Positions 1-8,440 of a stretch of DNA of 64,000 bases are shown piece after piece. The DNA is from Rubellicoccus peritrichatus (lineage in GTDB: Bacteria > Verrucomicrobiota > Verrucomicrobiia > Opitutales > Cerasicoccaceae), in the NCBI RefSeq assembly GCF_033100135.1, contig NZ_CP136920.1, forward strand, positions 868,001 through 932,000, in the 5' to 3' direction. Under the pieces are notes generated by a model. The model ran no database searches. It had not been told where the DNA came from and saw nothing but the letters and a program-made list of their open reading frames with translations. The position numbers and the translations under genes were made by a program. Position 1 is the first letter of the stretch. Every line of letters begins with the position of its first letter.

Positions 1-1551
1 ATAAGACAATACATCGACTGCTTCTTCAACAAATTCCCGGACAACAATCGTTTCTGTTTCGAACTCAATGCGCCCCGCTTCAATCTTGGAATAATCGAGA
101 ATGTCATTGATGATTGAAAGCAGCGCGTTGCCTGAGGTCTTGATTGTCTCAACATACTCACGCTGATCGTCACGAAGTCCTGATTGCTCAAGGATGCCTG
201 TCATACCAATCACCCCGTTCATCGGAGTCCGAATCTCATGACTCATCATAGCCAGGAAAGCATCCTTGGCGCGACTCGCACGCTCAGCTTGGTCCTTGGC
301 CAGTTCCAGACGTTCCAAAGCTTCAATCTTTTCGGTGGTTTCAGTTTCAATCGCAATAAACTGCTCAAGCGCCCCTGAATCGTCAAAAACAGGAGTCGCT
401 TCAATATCCACCCAGTAACGGCGACCTGATTTGGAATAGTTGATAATCTCGACCTTGAAGGGTTTTGCTTCGCGCACTCTGGCTCGCATCAACTCTATGA
501 CCTTTGGGTCAGACTCCGGACCTTGGAGAAAGTCACCGGGACGTTTTCCGATAACTTCATCCAGCTTGTATTCTGTGATCTCTTCAAAAGCATTATTCAC
601 CCAAACCAGGTTACCCTTGGAATCTGTAATGATAACACCAGTTGTGGTTTTCGAAGCGACTAGTGACAGCCGTTTCAGCGCTGCTTCCGATTCCTTGCGT
701 GGTGTAATATCGGTATGTGTCCCAAGCATTCGCCTGGGCTTTCCATCTTCGTAAAAGGCTTTACCGCGGGATTGGATCCAGCGCCAACCACCATCTTTGT
801 GACGCATCCGGAATTCTATGTTATAATCCCGAATCTTACCATTCAGATAATTGCCAATTTCATCAAGGGATGGTTGATAGTCATCTGGATGAACAAGCTG
901 ACTCCAGGTATCCAGTTTATTTGGCCAAGAACCTGGCTCATAACCAAGCATTGAAAGCCACAAATCAGAATAAATCACCTCATCAGTTTCCAGATCCCAA
1001 TCCCAGATCCCAGCAGCCGATCCAGTAATAGCAAGCTGCCAGCGCTCTTCGCTTTCCCGTAATGCAATACTGGCACGCTCGCTTTCATCGATATCCTGAA
1101 AAACCCCAGCCAGTTTTGCCACCTTTCCATGCTCAAAAACCGCATGGCCGTTTGCGCGAACCCAAATCCGTTCGCCCTTAACAGTATTCAACTGAAGCTT
1201 CAAATCATAGGGAGTGCCTTCCTTGATCGCTTTTTCAACCGCCTCTTTGATAACCGGGCGATGCTCGGGGACATAATAATTGATCGCCTCCTCGACAGGA
1301 ACTGGCATGCCAGGCTCCAGGCCATGAATACGGTAGGTCTCATCTGACCAAAAGACCTTCATCGACGACAAATCCAGCTCCCAACTGCCCGTCCGGCTGA
1401 TTCGCTGGGATTCCGAAAGCACCTCTTTGGCCTGCTGGAGTGCCAATTCCGTCCGACGACTCTCGTATAAGCCTTTGCGCAGACGTACAATCTCCCTTTC
1501 GGCCTCGTCCAGCCTTTCACGGAGATTATCGTCCTGAGGGGGTTGTTTCAT
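1..1551 (-). CDS. Multi-PAS sensor histidine kinase, C-terminal part beyond window
   Basis: The minus-strand frame is open from an ATG at 1551-1549 to the window edge (517 complete codons, no stop), so the gene is cut by the window. An N-terminal coiled stretch is followed by about three PAS/PAC modules (roughly residues 45-155, 160-285 and 290-415). The PAC parts are recognisable from phrases such as GVFQDIDESE, GTHTDITPRKE and FIAIETETTEK. A HisKA dimerisation domain follows, with H-box MMSHEIRTPMNG (phospho-His near residue 438) and then NDILDYSKIEAGR. The HATPase and any receiver domains lie off the left edge. The lack of membrane segments suggests a cytosolic sensor; the signal is unknown. 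It is divergent from the phosphohexomutase gene, with a 60-bp gap. The kinase assignment is firm. Whether it is a hybrid kinase cannot be told. Confidence 0.93.
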   Translation of the reverse strand, partial: MKQPPQDDNLRERLDEAEREIVRLRKGLYESRRTELALQQAKEVLSESQRISRTGSWELDLSSMKVFWSDETYRIHGLEPGMPVPVEEAINYYVPEHRPVIKEAVEKAIKEGTPYDLKLQLNTVKGERIWVRANGHAVFEHGKVAKLAGVFQDIDESERASIALRESEERWQLAITGSAAGIWDWDLETDEVIYSDLWLSMLGYEPGSWPNKLDTWSQLVHPDDYQPSLDEIGNYLNGKIRDYNIEFRMRHKDGGWRWIQSRGKAFYEDGKPRRMLGTHTDITPRKESEAALKRLSLVASKTTTGVIITDSKGNLVWVNNAFEEITEYKLDEVIGKRPGDFLQGPESDPKVIELMRARVREAKPFKVEIINYSKSGRRYWVDIEATPVFDDSGALEQFIAIETETTEKIEALERLELAKDQAERASRAKDAFLAMMSHEIRTPMNGVIGMTGILEQSGLRDDQREYVETIKTSGNALLSIINDILDYSKIEAGRIEFETETIVVREFVEEAVDVLSY

Positions 1552-1611
1552 CGATTGATGATTATCAATAACGTGAAAGTTACAAATTAAAGGTTTCCTC
1601 CCTGATATCAA

Positions 1612-3594
1612 GTGGTTAAACCCGTCTCCATGGCTATTACAGAAGCAATAAAGTCAGCAGGTGAACGCGGTGAACTGATGGAAACCGCAGTCATAAACCT
1701 TGAGCAATGGCTCAACGGTAGTTTTCTGCCAGAATGGGCAAGAAAAGCCATTACAGAGCTTGTTGAGGCCGGTGAATGGGGTGAGTTGAACGAACGCTTT
1801 TATAAAGACATGAAGTTCGGCACAGGCGGCATTCGTGGCCGTACGATCGGGCAAACAACACCACCCAGCGAACAAGGGAAATCCACCCCAGAAGGCGCAC
1901 CGGAACATCCTGCCGTCGGGACAAATGTGCTCAATGACTTTCTTGTCATTCGCGCTACGATGGGGCTTTTTCGCCACTGCAAGCAGCACCTGGCTGATGA
2001 AGAGCGCTATGACATCCCCAAACTCGTGATTGCCCACGATGTCCGGCATTACTCACGTCATTTCTGTGAGCTTTCCGCATCGACATGGACCAAGCTTGGT
2101 GGTTTGGCCATGATTTTTGATGGTCCTCGCGCCACCCCGCACCTCAGTTTCGCGGTCAGGCACCTGCACTGCACTGCTGGCGTTGTGATCACCGCCAGCC
2201 ACAACCCTCCTCATGATAACGGCTTCAAAGCATATTTCTCCGACGGCGCCCAGGTTGTCAGCCCGCACGCTGAATCTATCATCAGTGAAGTCGAAAAAGT
2301 TTCCCTCGAAGAACTCCCGCAATTTCTGGAAAAGGACTTGAGCAAGGTAATCACGCTACCCTCCTCCGTTGATGAGGCCTATTATGAAGTTCTGGAGGAA
2401 AATGTTCTCGATCCCGATGTCTTCGAAGCGGCCCACCCAAAGTTCGTTTTTACGCCCAATCACGGGACTGGCGCCGTCAGTGCAATTCCACTACTCGAAG
2501 CCTTCAATATCGACATTCATCCTGTGGCCGAACAAATGGTGCAGGATCCACGCTTCCCAACGCTCAAATCACCCAATCCGGAAATAGCCAGCGCTTTTGA
2601 CATGGCTCTTGCCGAAGCGGAAAAACTGGAGGCAGACGCCGTCATCGCAACCGACCCCGACGCCGACCGACTCGGTATTGGTGCCAGAACAGTTGAAGGA
2701 AAGATGAAGCTCTACACCGGCAATATGCTCGGTTCCTGCCTCGCAGAATATCGCGTCAGCAAGTTGAAGGAAATGGGCATCATCCCAGCCGCTGGCTCGG
2801 AGCACGCTGCCTTGATCAAAACCTTTGTCACCACTCCCCTACAACAGGCGATAGCGGAAAGTCACGGCCTCAAGTGCATCAACACCCTGACCGGTTTCAA
2901 ATGGATTGGTGAAAAGCTGAATCATTACCAGGAAGAATTGGAAGAGAAACTTTGGGACGAAGAGGGCATCGCCCTGAATTACGATCACACTGATCTTTCA
3001 ACCCGTGTCAGCTTACTCCTGGAATACAGCACATACTACGTCTTTGGCGGTGAAGAGAGCTATGGTTATCTGGCCAGCGATCGCGTCCGCGACAAAGACG
3101 CCAGCGGAGCGATTATCATGTTTTGCGAGCTGATGTGCTACCTGAAAACCCAGGGGCTCACACTTGAACAATACCTTGATGGTATCTATCTCAAATATGG
3201 TTACTATGCCGAATCGCTTCTGAACATTTATATGGAAGGTGCATCAGGTTCGGAGCAAATCCAACGTATCATTACTTCCTATTCTGATAATCCTCCAACG
3301 GAAATCGATGGAATTGCCGTAACAAATATCACTAATTTCGCCCAGGATGAGCTGAAGGATGCAGACGGTAAACGTATCCCGAAGGAAAAATTCTTCTTCA
3401 TCGAACTGGCAAATGGTTATTCATACGCTGTCCGTGGAAGTGGGACGGAACCAAAGATCAAGTTCTACTGCTTCGCGAAGGAAAACGTCTCCAATGAAGC
3501 CGAACTCGGACTGGTAAAAGACGCGACTACTGCAAAGGTAAAGGCGCTACAGGCTGCTCTTGAAGCCGACGCTCATACCCGCGCCGGAGCGTAG
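1612..3594 (+). CDS. Phosphohexomutase (phosphoglucomutase/phosphomannomutase family)
   Basis: This enzyme of the alpha-D-phosphohexomutase superfamily would interconvert hexose 1- and 6-phosphates in the cytosol. All four signature loops are visible: the phosphoserine loop TASHNPPHDNGFKAYF, the metal loop ATDPDADRLGIG, the sugar-specificity loop GGEESYGYL, and the phosphate-binding loop RGSGTEPKIKFY near the C-terminus. At 660 residues it is longer than the compact PMM/PGM type (about 450) and nearer the long PgcA-like bacterial form. A low-complexity insert rich in Pro, Gly and Thr follows the first GGIRGRT motif (residues about 75-105). The start used is GTG 1612; ATG 1630 is an alternative, and neither has a strong ribosome site. 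Substrate preference (glucose versus mannose) cannot be read from the sequence. Confidence 0.93.
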   Translation: MVKPVSMAITEAIKSAGERGELMETAVINLEQWLNGSFLPEWARKAITELVEAGEWGELNERFYKDMKFGTGGIRGRTIGQTTPPSEQGKSTPEGAPEHPAVGTNVLNDFLVIRATMGLFRHCKQHLADEERYDIPKLVIAHDVRHYSRHFCELSASTWTKLGGLAMIFDGPRATPHLSFAVRHLHCTAGVVITASHNPPHDNGFKAYFSDGAQVVSPHAESIISEVEKVSLEELPQFLEKDLSKVITLPSSVDEAYYEVLEENVLDPDVFEAAHPKFVFTPNHGTGAVSAIPLLEAFNIDIHPVAEQMVQDPRFPTLKSPNPEIASAFDMALAEAEKLEADAVIATDPDADRLGIGARTVEGKMKLYTGNMLGSCLAEYRVSKLKEMGIIPAAGSEHAALIKTFVTTPLQQAIAESHGLKCINTLTGFKWIGEKLNHYQEELEEKLWDEEGIALNYDHTDLSTRVSLLLEYSTYYVFGGEESYGYLASDRVRDKDASGAIIMFCELMCYLKTQGLTLEQYLDGIYLKYGYYAESLLNIYMEGASGSEQIQRIITSYSDNPPTEIDGIAVTNITNFAQDELKDADGKRIPKEKFFFIELANGYSYAVRGSGTEPKIKFYCFAKENVSNEAELGLVKDATTAKVKALQAALEADAHTRAGA

Positions 3595-3615
3595 CATATA
3601 CCTTACTCAATGAAA

Positions 3616-3638
3616 AAGGCCTGCAATCTGCAGGCCTT
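3616..3638 (-). terminator. Rho-independent terminator between convergent genes
   Basis: A perfect 10-bp inverted repeat (AAGGCCTGCA / TGCAGGCCTT) has a 3-base loop. Read on the minus strand it is followed by a T run (the A run at 3613-3617), so it ends transcription of the coiled-coil gene. It may also slow plus-strand transcripts leaving the mutase gene. Confidence 0.85.
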
Positions 3639-3658
3639 CAGGATCGCCTGTTGTCGGA

Positions 3659-4153
3659 TCAAATCGCAATAAGCAAGTCATCACTTGCAGCGGATGCCTG
3701 TGTCGCAGCTTCGAGTTCGGCTGTCATTTGTGCAGGCTCGACCCTTTCGCTGGCATCGAGGAGTGAATCATGCTCCGCCAAAAATCGCTTAGCTTCGGTC
3801 AAGGGCTGCTTTAGCATTTCTGCCAGATCACGCAAAGCTGCTAATTCTGTTTTGAGATTTTCCACTTCACTGCGGACATCACTGAGGACTGATTGAACCG
3901 ATTCGGCTAGCTCCTGCGAAATCTCGACCTCTACTCGAACCACGTCGTGCTTGAATGGAATCCACTCAGCATCTTCTTCACCTGCTTTCGCTTCGTGCAA
4001 AACTGAAATATCTTTATTGCGATGCTGTTCTTTCAGCTTACTGATTCGTGAAAGTGACTGCAGATCGTCCTGCACCTCAGTGCCAATTGCGACCCACCAG
4101 GAATCGCTAACGCTGTGATCATTCATCCAGCTTTTCAGTTCGCTTAAAGTCAT
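3659..4153 (-). CDS. Hypothetical protein with coiled coil
   Basis: This 164-residue protein is not recognised. The N-terminal half (residues 1-75) looks globular, with a SWWVAIGTEVQDDL segment. Residues about 75-150 form a heptad-like, Glu/Leu/Ala-rich helix typical of a coiled coil. There is no signal peptide, no membrane segment and no cysteine cluster. It stands alone between two terminator hairpins, so it is probably transcribed as a single gene. Its codon use and length suggest a real gene, and no larger frame competes with it. Function is unknown. Confidence 0.7.
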   Translation of the reverse strand: MTLSELKSWMNDHSVSDSWWVAIGTEVQDDLQSLSRISKLKEQHRNKDISVLHEAKAGEEDAEWIPFKHDVVRVEVEISQELAESVQSVLSDVRSEVENLKTELAALRDLAEMLKQPLTEAKRFLAEHDSLLDASERVEPAQMTAELEAATQASAASDDLLIAI

Positions 4154-4281
4154 ATCAATCTTCTAACTTGGGGATTTTACAAGCCTAGGGGAAAAGGCGT
4201 TTCCTATCCATCGACCGCTACATGTGTAAATTAAATGGGAATTTTGAACTATTTTGCCAGACCTCTGAGGTAGCTGTCGAA

Positions 4282-4310
4282 AAAGCCAGAGCTGTTCCCG
4301 CTCTGGCTTT
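4282..4310 (-). terminator. Rho-independent terminator downstream of the GH4 gene
   Basis: The inverted repeat AAAGCCAGAG / CTCTGGCTTT has a 9-base loop. On the minus strand the right arm runs into TTTTTC. It lies about 30 bp past the stop of the GH4 gene. Confidence 0.85.
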
Positions 4311-4341
4311 GACCCGACAATGGACTGTTTTTTAAAGCGAC

Positions 4342-6495
4342 CTACAGCTCTGCTTCATAGGCCTCGGTCATATCCCGGCCTGAGTCAAAACGTCCACTCA
4401 AGGTGGAACGTCCACCAGAATGTGCATCACCAAGCGCATTGAGGTTTGCATAGGCATCAAAAAGAATTGGTCCGTTACTGGAGACACCTGCGATCTTGTT
4501 AGGGACGAGCACATCGATTGAGTAGTCGAGTGATCTCCTCTCCAATTCGATCTCAATGCCATCCACTGGATTCTTATGAGGATCAACAACCTGGACTCCA
4601 TCCTGCTTGTCCGGCACCACAAACAAATGAGTTATTCCCGGACGGCCCTCTTCGCAAAAGAAGAGCTCGACGGATGATCCCTGCCAAGGGGTTTCCAGCT
4701 TGGGCTTAATATCAGAATCCCCGACCGTCATCTTAATCCGGAGATTCTCACCTTCGCGTGACACAGAACCGGAAGCCGATGGGAAACCGGAAAGGTCCAA
4801 AGCAAAATTCGCACTACCGTCATCCGCCTTATTCATTCTGCGCCGCAAATTAATAGTAGAGCCAATCGTAACAACTCGTGGATCTGTTGAGGTAAGCGTG
4901 ATGTCAACCGATTCCTTACTGGCTTTCTTCACTGTCGCCTTAATGATTTCAGTGATTTTCGCTCCAGCAGGAACAGACAGTTTCAGCCTATCGGATGCCA
5001 ACGCTATGGTATCACCTTCACTACTAACAACCAGACTGCAATCCACATCGTCCGTACTCGGATTTTCAACAGATACCTCAAGGTCAAACTCCGTGCCAGC
5101 CTGGTCCAGGTGTACTCCGCGAGCAGCTGACCGCGCAATCAGACGATCACCCAGACCAGCATAAGTCCTACCTGTATTCTTTATGACAGGAGCAAACTCT
5201 CCAAGGTAGCCATCACACTGATGGGCATCGATCAGCTCGTCACACATCGCCCAGATATTATCCAGGGTCAGGGTTGAGGAAGCATGTGGGTCCATCATTA
5301 CGGCATGATAAATATGCTCACGCTTACCTGTGAGTGCTGCTGTCACTGTCAAACGTTGAACATTGACGTTCGTCATGCAAATCGCGGCGAGTTGATCCGG
5401 CAGTTTACCGATGTAGACAGGATTCAAACCACTGGCATCGACCTGACATGGCACTTCGACGCAGCACCCCTCAGTCAAATTCGTAATCAATCCTGTGTTT
5501 GGAACATTACCATAGACCGTGCGCAAGGTATTCGTTTCACGGGAATGAATAATGTAAGAACCATATTCATGAGACTGGGCTTTAACCTCAATCTCTCCAT
5601 CTTCACCTAACAGCTTTGCTTCAGTGTCCTCCCAGGTCGCAATCACGCCTTCACAACGACGCAGGTATTCATCGATCGGAATATTGAATTTATCAATGAC
5701 CTCCTTTCCGTGATGGATAAAGTAAGGGAGATATTCGCTTTGGTGCTCGCTCGATTCGGTTACAAAGTATCCTGTACGACGCATCATCTCATAACGCACC
5801 AGTTCAAAAGAACGATCCGGATCCTCAAGCGCACGATAGAGCAATGGATAAGCATCCTGACCACGGTACTGAAACTTGAGGAAGAATGCCATGTGATTGA
5901 TGCCCGCAACAAGGTAGCTGACATCGTTATAAGGGATTCCAACGTGCCCAGCAAGCATACGCGCCGTCCCAAAAACCGAATGACACAGGCCAACGTGAGG
6001 AATCCCAACCGCCTCGTCTACCGCCCAACAGTTCATTGCCATCGGATTCGTATAATTGAGGAAAAGACAATCAGGATGGGCATGGTCAGCAATATCCTGA
6101 GCAATGCCATTAATCACGGGAATGGTTCTCAAGGCACGGAAAACGCCACCCACCCCAAGCGTGTCTGCGATGGTCTGCTGCAGACCGTACTTCTTTGGTA
6201 TCTCAAAATCGCGAACAGTGGATGGCTTGTAGCCACCAACCTGAACGGTACAGATGACATATTTCGCGCCTTTGATCGCCTTTTTCTGCTCAAGTGTCGA
6301 TGTCACTTTGGCCTTCACTCCGAGTTTGGCGATGATGCGCTTCATCATGATATCGGCCACCTTCAGGCGAGCCGGATCAATGTCCATCAGGCAGATTTCA
6401 CTGTCTGAAAGCTCGGCGAACTGAAGAATGTCACTGATCAGTGTTTTAGCAAAAACAACGGAGCCAGCGCCTATAAGTGTGATTTTACGAGACAT
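4342..6495 (-). CDS. GH4 alpha-galactosidase/glucosidase with C-terminal Ig- and CBM9-like extension
   Basis: Residues about 1-450 are a family GH4 glycosidase, an NAD+- and metal-dependent hydrolase. They show the Rossmann start LIGAGSVVFAKTLISDIL, the DTLGVGGVFRALRTIPV and NYTNPMAMN motifs, the metal-binding cysteine/histidine GLCHSVFGTA and the GINHMAFF motif; these resemble the MelA/alpha-galactosidase branch. GH4 enzymes normally end near residue 450. Here about 260 further residues follow. Residues about 455-545 have an Ig/filamin-like pattern (FDLEVSVENPSTDDVDCSL). Residues about 550-717 resemble CBM9/DOMON-type sandwich domains (TPWQGSSVELFF, SLDYSIDVLVP). There is no signal peptide, so the enzyme should be cytosolic. 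It is divergent from an AraC regulator that probably controls it. The GH4 call is firm; the names of the extension domains are by pattern only. Confidence 0.93.
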   Translation of the reverse strand: MSRKITLIGAGSVVFAKTLISDILQFAELSDSEICLMDIDPARLKVADIMMKRIIAKLGVKAKVTSTLEQKKAIKGAKYVICTVQVGGYKPSTVRDFEIPKKYGLQQTIADTLGVGGVFRALRTIPVINGIAQDIADHAHPDCLFLNYTNPMAMNCWAVDEAVGIPHVGLCHSVFGTARMLAGHVGIPYNDVSYLVAGINHMAFFLKFQYRGQDAYPLLYRALEDPDRSFELVRYEMMRRTGYFVTESSEHQSEYLPYFIHHGKEVIDKFNIPIDEYLRRCEGVIATWEDTEAKLLGEDGEIEVKAQSHEYGSYIIHSRETNTLRTVYGNVPNTGLITNLTEGCCVEVPCQVDASGLNPVYIGKLPDQLAAICMTNVNVQRLTVTAALTGKREHIYHAVMMDPHASSTLTLDNIWAMCDELIDAHQCDGYLGEFAPVIKNTGRTYAGLGDRLIARSAARGVHLDQAGTEFDLEVSVENPSTDDVDCSLVVSSEGDTIALASDRLKLSVPAGAKITEIIKATVKKASKESVDITLTSTDPRVVTIGSTINLRRRMNKADDGSANFALDLSGFPSASGSVSREGENLRIKMTVGDSDIKPKLETPWQGSSVELFFCEEGRPGITHLFVVPDKQDGVQVVDPHKNPVDGIEIELERRSLDYSIDVLVPNKIAGVSSNGPILFDAYANLNALGDAHSGGRSTLSGRFDSGRDMTEAYEAEL

Positions 6496-6508
6496 AGTAA
6501 ATCTTTCT

Positions 6509-7405
6509 TTGTGGTTTAACGAAAGCTGTGATTTTCACAGAATAGCTCATTCGGAGCAACAGGTTAAGATTGACAAATTTCCGGCAATTTGTGATCTCAA
6601 TGAGATTAGCGAGCTTTACAAAATTATTTGGGCAGACGCTGAAGTCAGGCAATCAATCCGCTACTACTATGATAATAGTGACCGGGATGATGAGCGTGAA
6701 ATCTGCGTTGTGCAACGAACACGACGGGGAGCCGGATTCCTTGAACGTGACGGAATACGCAAGCTGGCAAAGCGTGGGGAAGCGATGCTCTTTATCCATG
6801 GTGAGGATTCACGTTATGGCTATGCTGCAGAGAGTGATGGGGACTACGCCTTCGATTTCATCTCTTTTCTTGGTCCCAATGCGACTCAACTCCTGAATCT
6901 CTCACGCGACCGGGCAGGCACCGTTCAGCACATGCCAGCTGGCTGCGAATCCTTGCGCCTGATGGAAGAAATCCTGCGACGCTTTGGCGGAAGGGAATTT
7001 CGTGATGCCATGCACGAATCCAGCATGATTTATGAATTCCTCATGGCATTGCTCCGTGAAGCTACAGCATTCCCGGCAGAAAGAGACCCTCTACGCTTTG
7101 CCAACGAATACTTATGCAGCCGCTTCCATTTCCCTATCACAGTGGATGATATTGCACATGCCTCAGGTCTGAGCCGGGAGCATCTTAGCCGAACCTTTAA
7201 GGAACGATATGGAATCTCACCCGGCAAAAGACTGCGCCAACTTCGCCTGGAAACAGCAAAACAGTTGCTTGAGCGCACTCATGCCCCGATTGATGCCATC
7301 GCAAGTCGCTGCGGGTACAATGACCCGGATGCATTCTCTCGCTCATTTCGAAATTACTTTGGGAGAAATCCAGCATCCATGCGAAAATCCCCGTCGGGGG
7401 ATTGA
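6509..7405 (+). CDS. AraC-family transcriptional regulator
   Basis: The C-terminal ~100 residues form a double helix-turn-helix AraC domain. The first HTH contains ITVDDIAHASGLSREHLSR and the second contains PIDAIASRCGYNDPDAFSR, followed by the usual FRNYFGRNPASMR end. The N-terminal ~190 residues are a divergent sensor half with no family I can name. The frame is open back to ATG 6428, but that would overlap the 5' end of the divergent GH4 gene by 68 bp and merely encode its antisense. TTG 6509 is used here. A start nearer 6569 (ATT after a GGAG) is possible. By position it is a likely regulator of the GH4 gene, responding to a sugar. Confidence 0.85.
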   Translation: MWFNESCDFHRIAHSEQQVKIDKFPAICDLNEISELYKIIWADAEVRQSIRYYYDNSDRDDEREICVVQRTRRGAGFLERDGIRKLAKRGEAMLFIHGEDSRYGYAAESDGDYAFDFISFLGPNATQLLNLSRDRAGTVQHMPAGCESLRLMEEILRRFGGREFRDAMHESSMIYEFLMALLREATAFPAERDPLRFANEYLCSRFHFPITVDDIAHASGLSREHLSRTFKERYGISPGKRLRQLRLETAKQLLERTHAPIDAIASRCGYNDPDAFSRSFRNYFGRNPASMRKSPSGD

Positions 7406-7506
7406 TCCGATTAACAAGCCTATAGGCGGCATCTGGAGCGAAAAAGAAGGACGGCATAACAATCAAAGTAAAAAAGAGGTTTACAAACCCCCACACCAAG
7501 ACATTG

Positions 7507-8391
7507 ATGTCCTTGTTAAGTATGGAAGCTCCCAGCGAGAAAATTCTCTCTCCGGAAGACGAGGAAATGATGAGGGACTCCCTCAAACGCTGTTCACCGG
7601 AAACGGTGGAGAGTGCTCTCGCCTACCGTAAAACCGGTGACGTTGACCGCGTGGCGGTTATTATCATTGGTATCATTGAACGGTTCCTTGAACCGGACAT
7701 GCGAGCTCGACTGCGCAAAGGTGGCGACAATCAGCGCATCTTTGAGGACTTGGGGATTGATTCCCTGACCCTTGTTGAGATTGTGATGTTGGTTGAAGAG
7801 ACATTGGATATGTCTATCGACAACAATGAGTTACGTGATTTACGGACTATCGGAGATGTCAAAACCTTCATCGACTGCAAAGTTCGCGGGCTTCCAATGC
7901 CGGAAAAAGCACGCCATGTAGGGGCAGAAGTTATCGACCAGGCATTGCCCCACGGCCAACCCTTTCTCTTTGTGCAGGAGGCTTCAATTCGTAAATCCGA
8001 AGCGCGAGGCAGCTACAAGATCAACGGTGACGAGTTCTTCCTGGAAGGCCACTTCAAGGGAAATCCCGTGTTTCCTGCATCGATCATGCTCGAGGCTCTC
8101 GGCCAGCTTGCTGTTCTTTACCTAACGCAGAATGGCCCTGGAGATTTGCCAGGCAAAGTCGATAAAGACAAAGTTTTCTTCACATCCTGCGACGGTGTTC
8201 GCTGTACTCGGGTCTGCAAGCCGGGTGATGTTCTAACGCTAACCGTCAAACCAAAGCGCATCAAACATCCCGTAGGCACATTTGAGGGGCATATCTCAGT
8301 TGGAGCGGAAAAGGTTGCCTTTGCCGAAGAAATTTCATTGATGTTTGACTTTTGCAGTGGGGAATCAAGTCCATCTACAGTTTCCGAATAA
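7507..8391 (+). CDS. Acyl carrier protein fused to FabZ/FabA-like 3-hydroxyacyl-ACP dehydratase
   Basis: This is a two-domain fatty-acyl protein. Residues about 45-125 are an acyl carrier domain with the phosphopantetheine serine in DLGIDSLTLVEIVMLVEE (about residue 86). Residues about 135-285 are a hot-dog dehydratase with the active-site histidine in LPHGQPFLFVQ and the EGHFKGNPVFPASIMLEALGQ helix carrying the catalytic acid. Stand-alone ACP is about 80 residues and FabZ about 150, so this is a true fusion. It is followed 49 nt later by a ketoacyl synthase gene, suggesting a dedicated acyl-chain line separate from housekeeping FAS. The start is uncertain (TTG 7504, ATG 7507 or ATG 7522); none has a clear ribosome site. 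No reductase is encoded nearby. Confidence 0.9.
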   Translation: MSLLSMEAPSEKILSPEDEEMMRDSLKRCSPETVESALAYRKTGDVDRVAVIIIGIIERFLEPDMRARLRKGGDNQRIFEDLGIDSLTLVEIVMLVEETLDMSIDNNELRDLRTIGDVKTFIDCKVRGLPMPEKARHVGAEVIDQALPHGQPFLFVQEASIRKSEARGSYKINGDEFFLEGHFKGNPVFPASIMLEALGQLAVLYLTQNGPGDLPGKVDKDKVFFTSCDGVRCTRVCKPGDVLTLTVKPKRIKHPVGTFEGHISVGAEKVAFAEEISLMFDFCSGESSPSTVSE

Positions 8392-8440
8392 ATCGGATTA
8401 ACTGGAATATTTCCTGCAGCAGAGGATTCAAAGTACACAT

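Noticed and set aside
184-1347. Several plus-strand open frames of 60-104 codons
   Set aside because: They are antisense to the multi-PAS kinase on the minus strand, which has clear domain motifs throughout; none has a recognisable family.
5710-6408. 232-codon plus-strand frame
   Set aside because: It is antisense to the GH4 catalytic domain, whose motifs are continuous on the other strand; His/Arg-rich composition with no family.
6428-6508. N-terminal extension of the AraC gene to ATG 6428
   Set aside because: The extra 27 codons are just the antisense of the divergent GH4 start and would overlap it by 68 bp.
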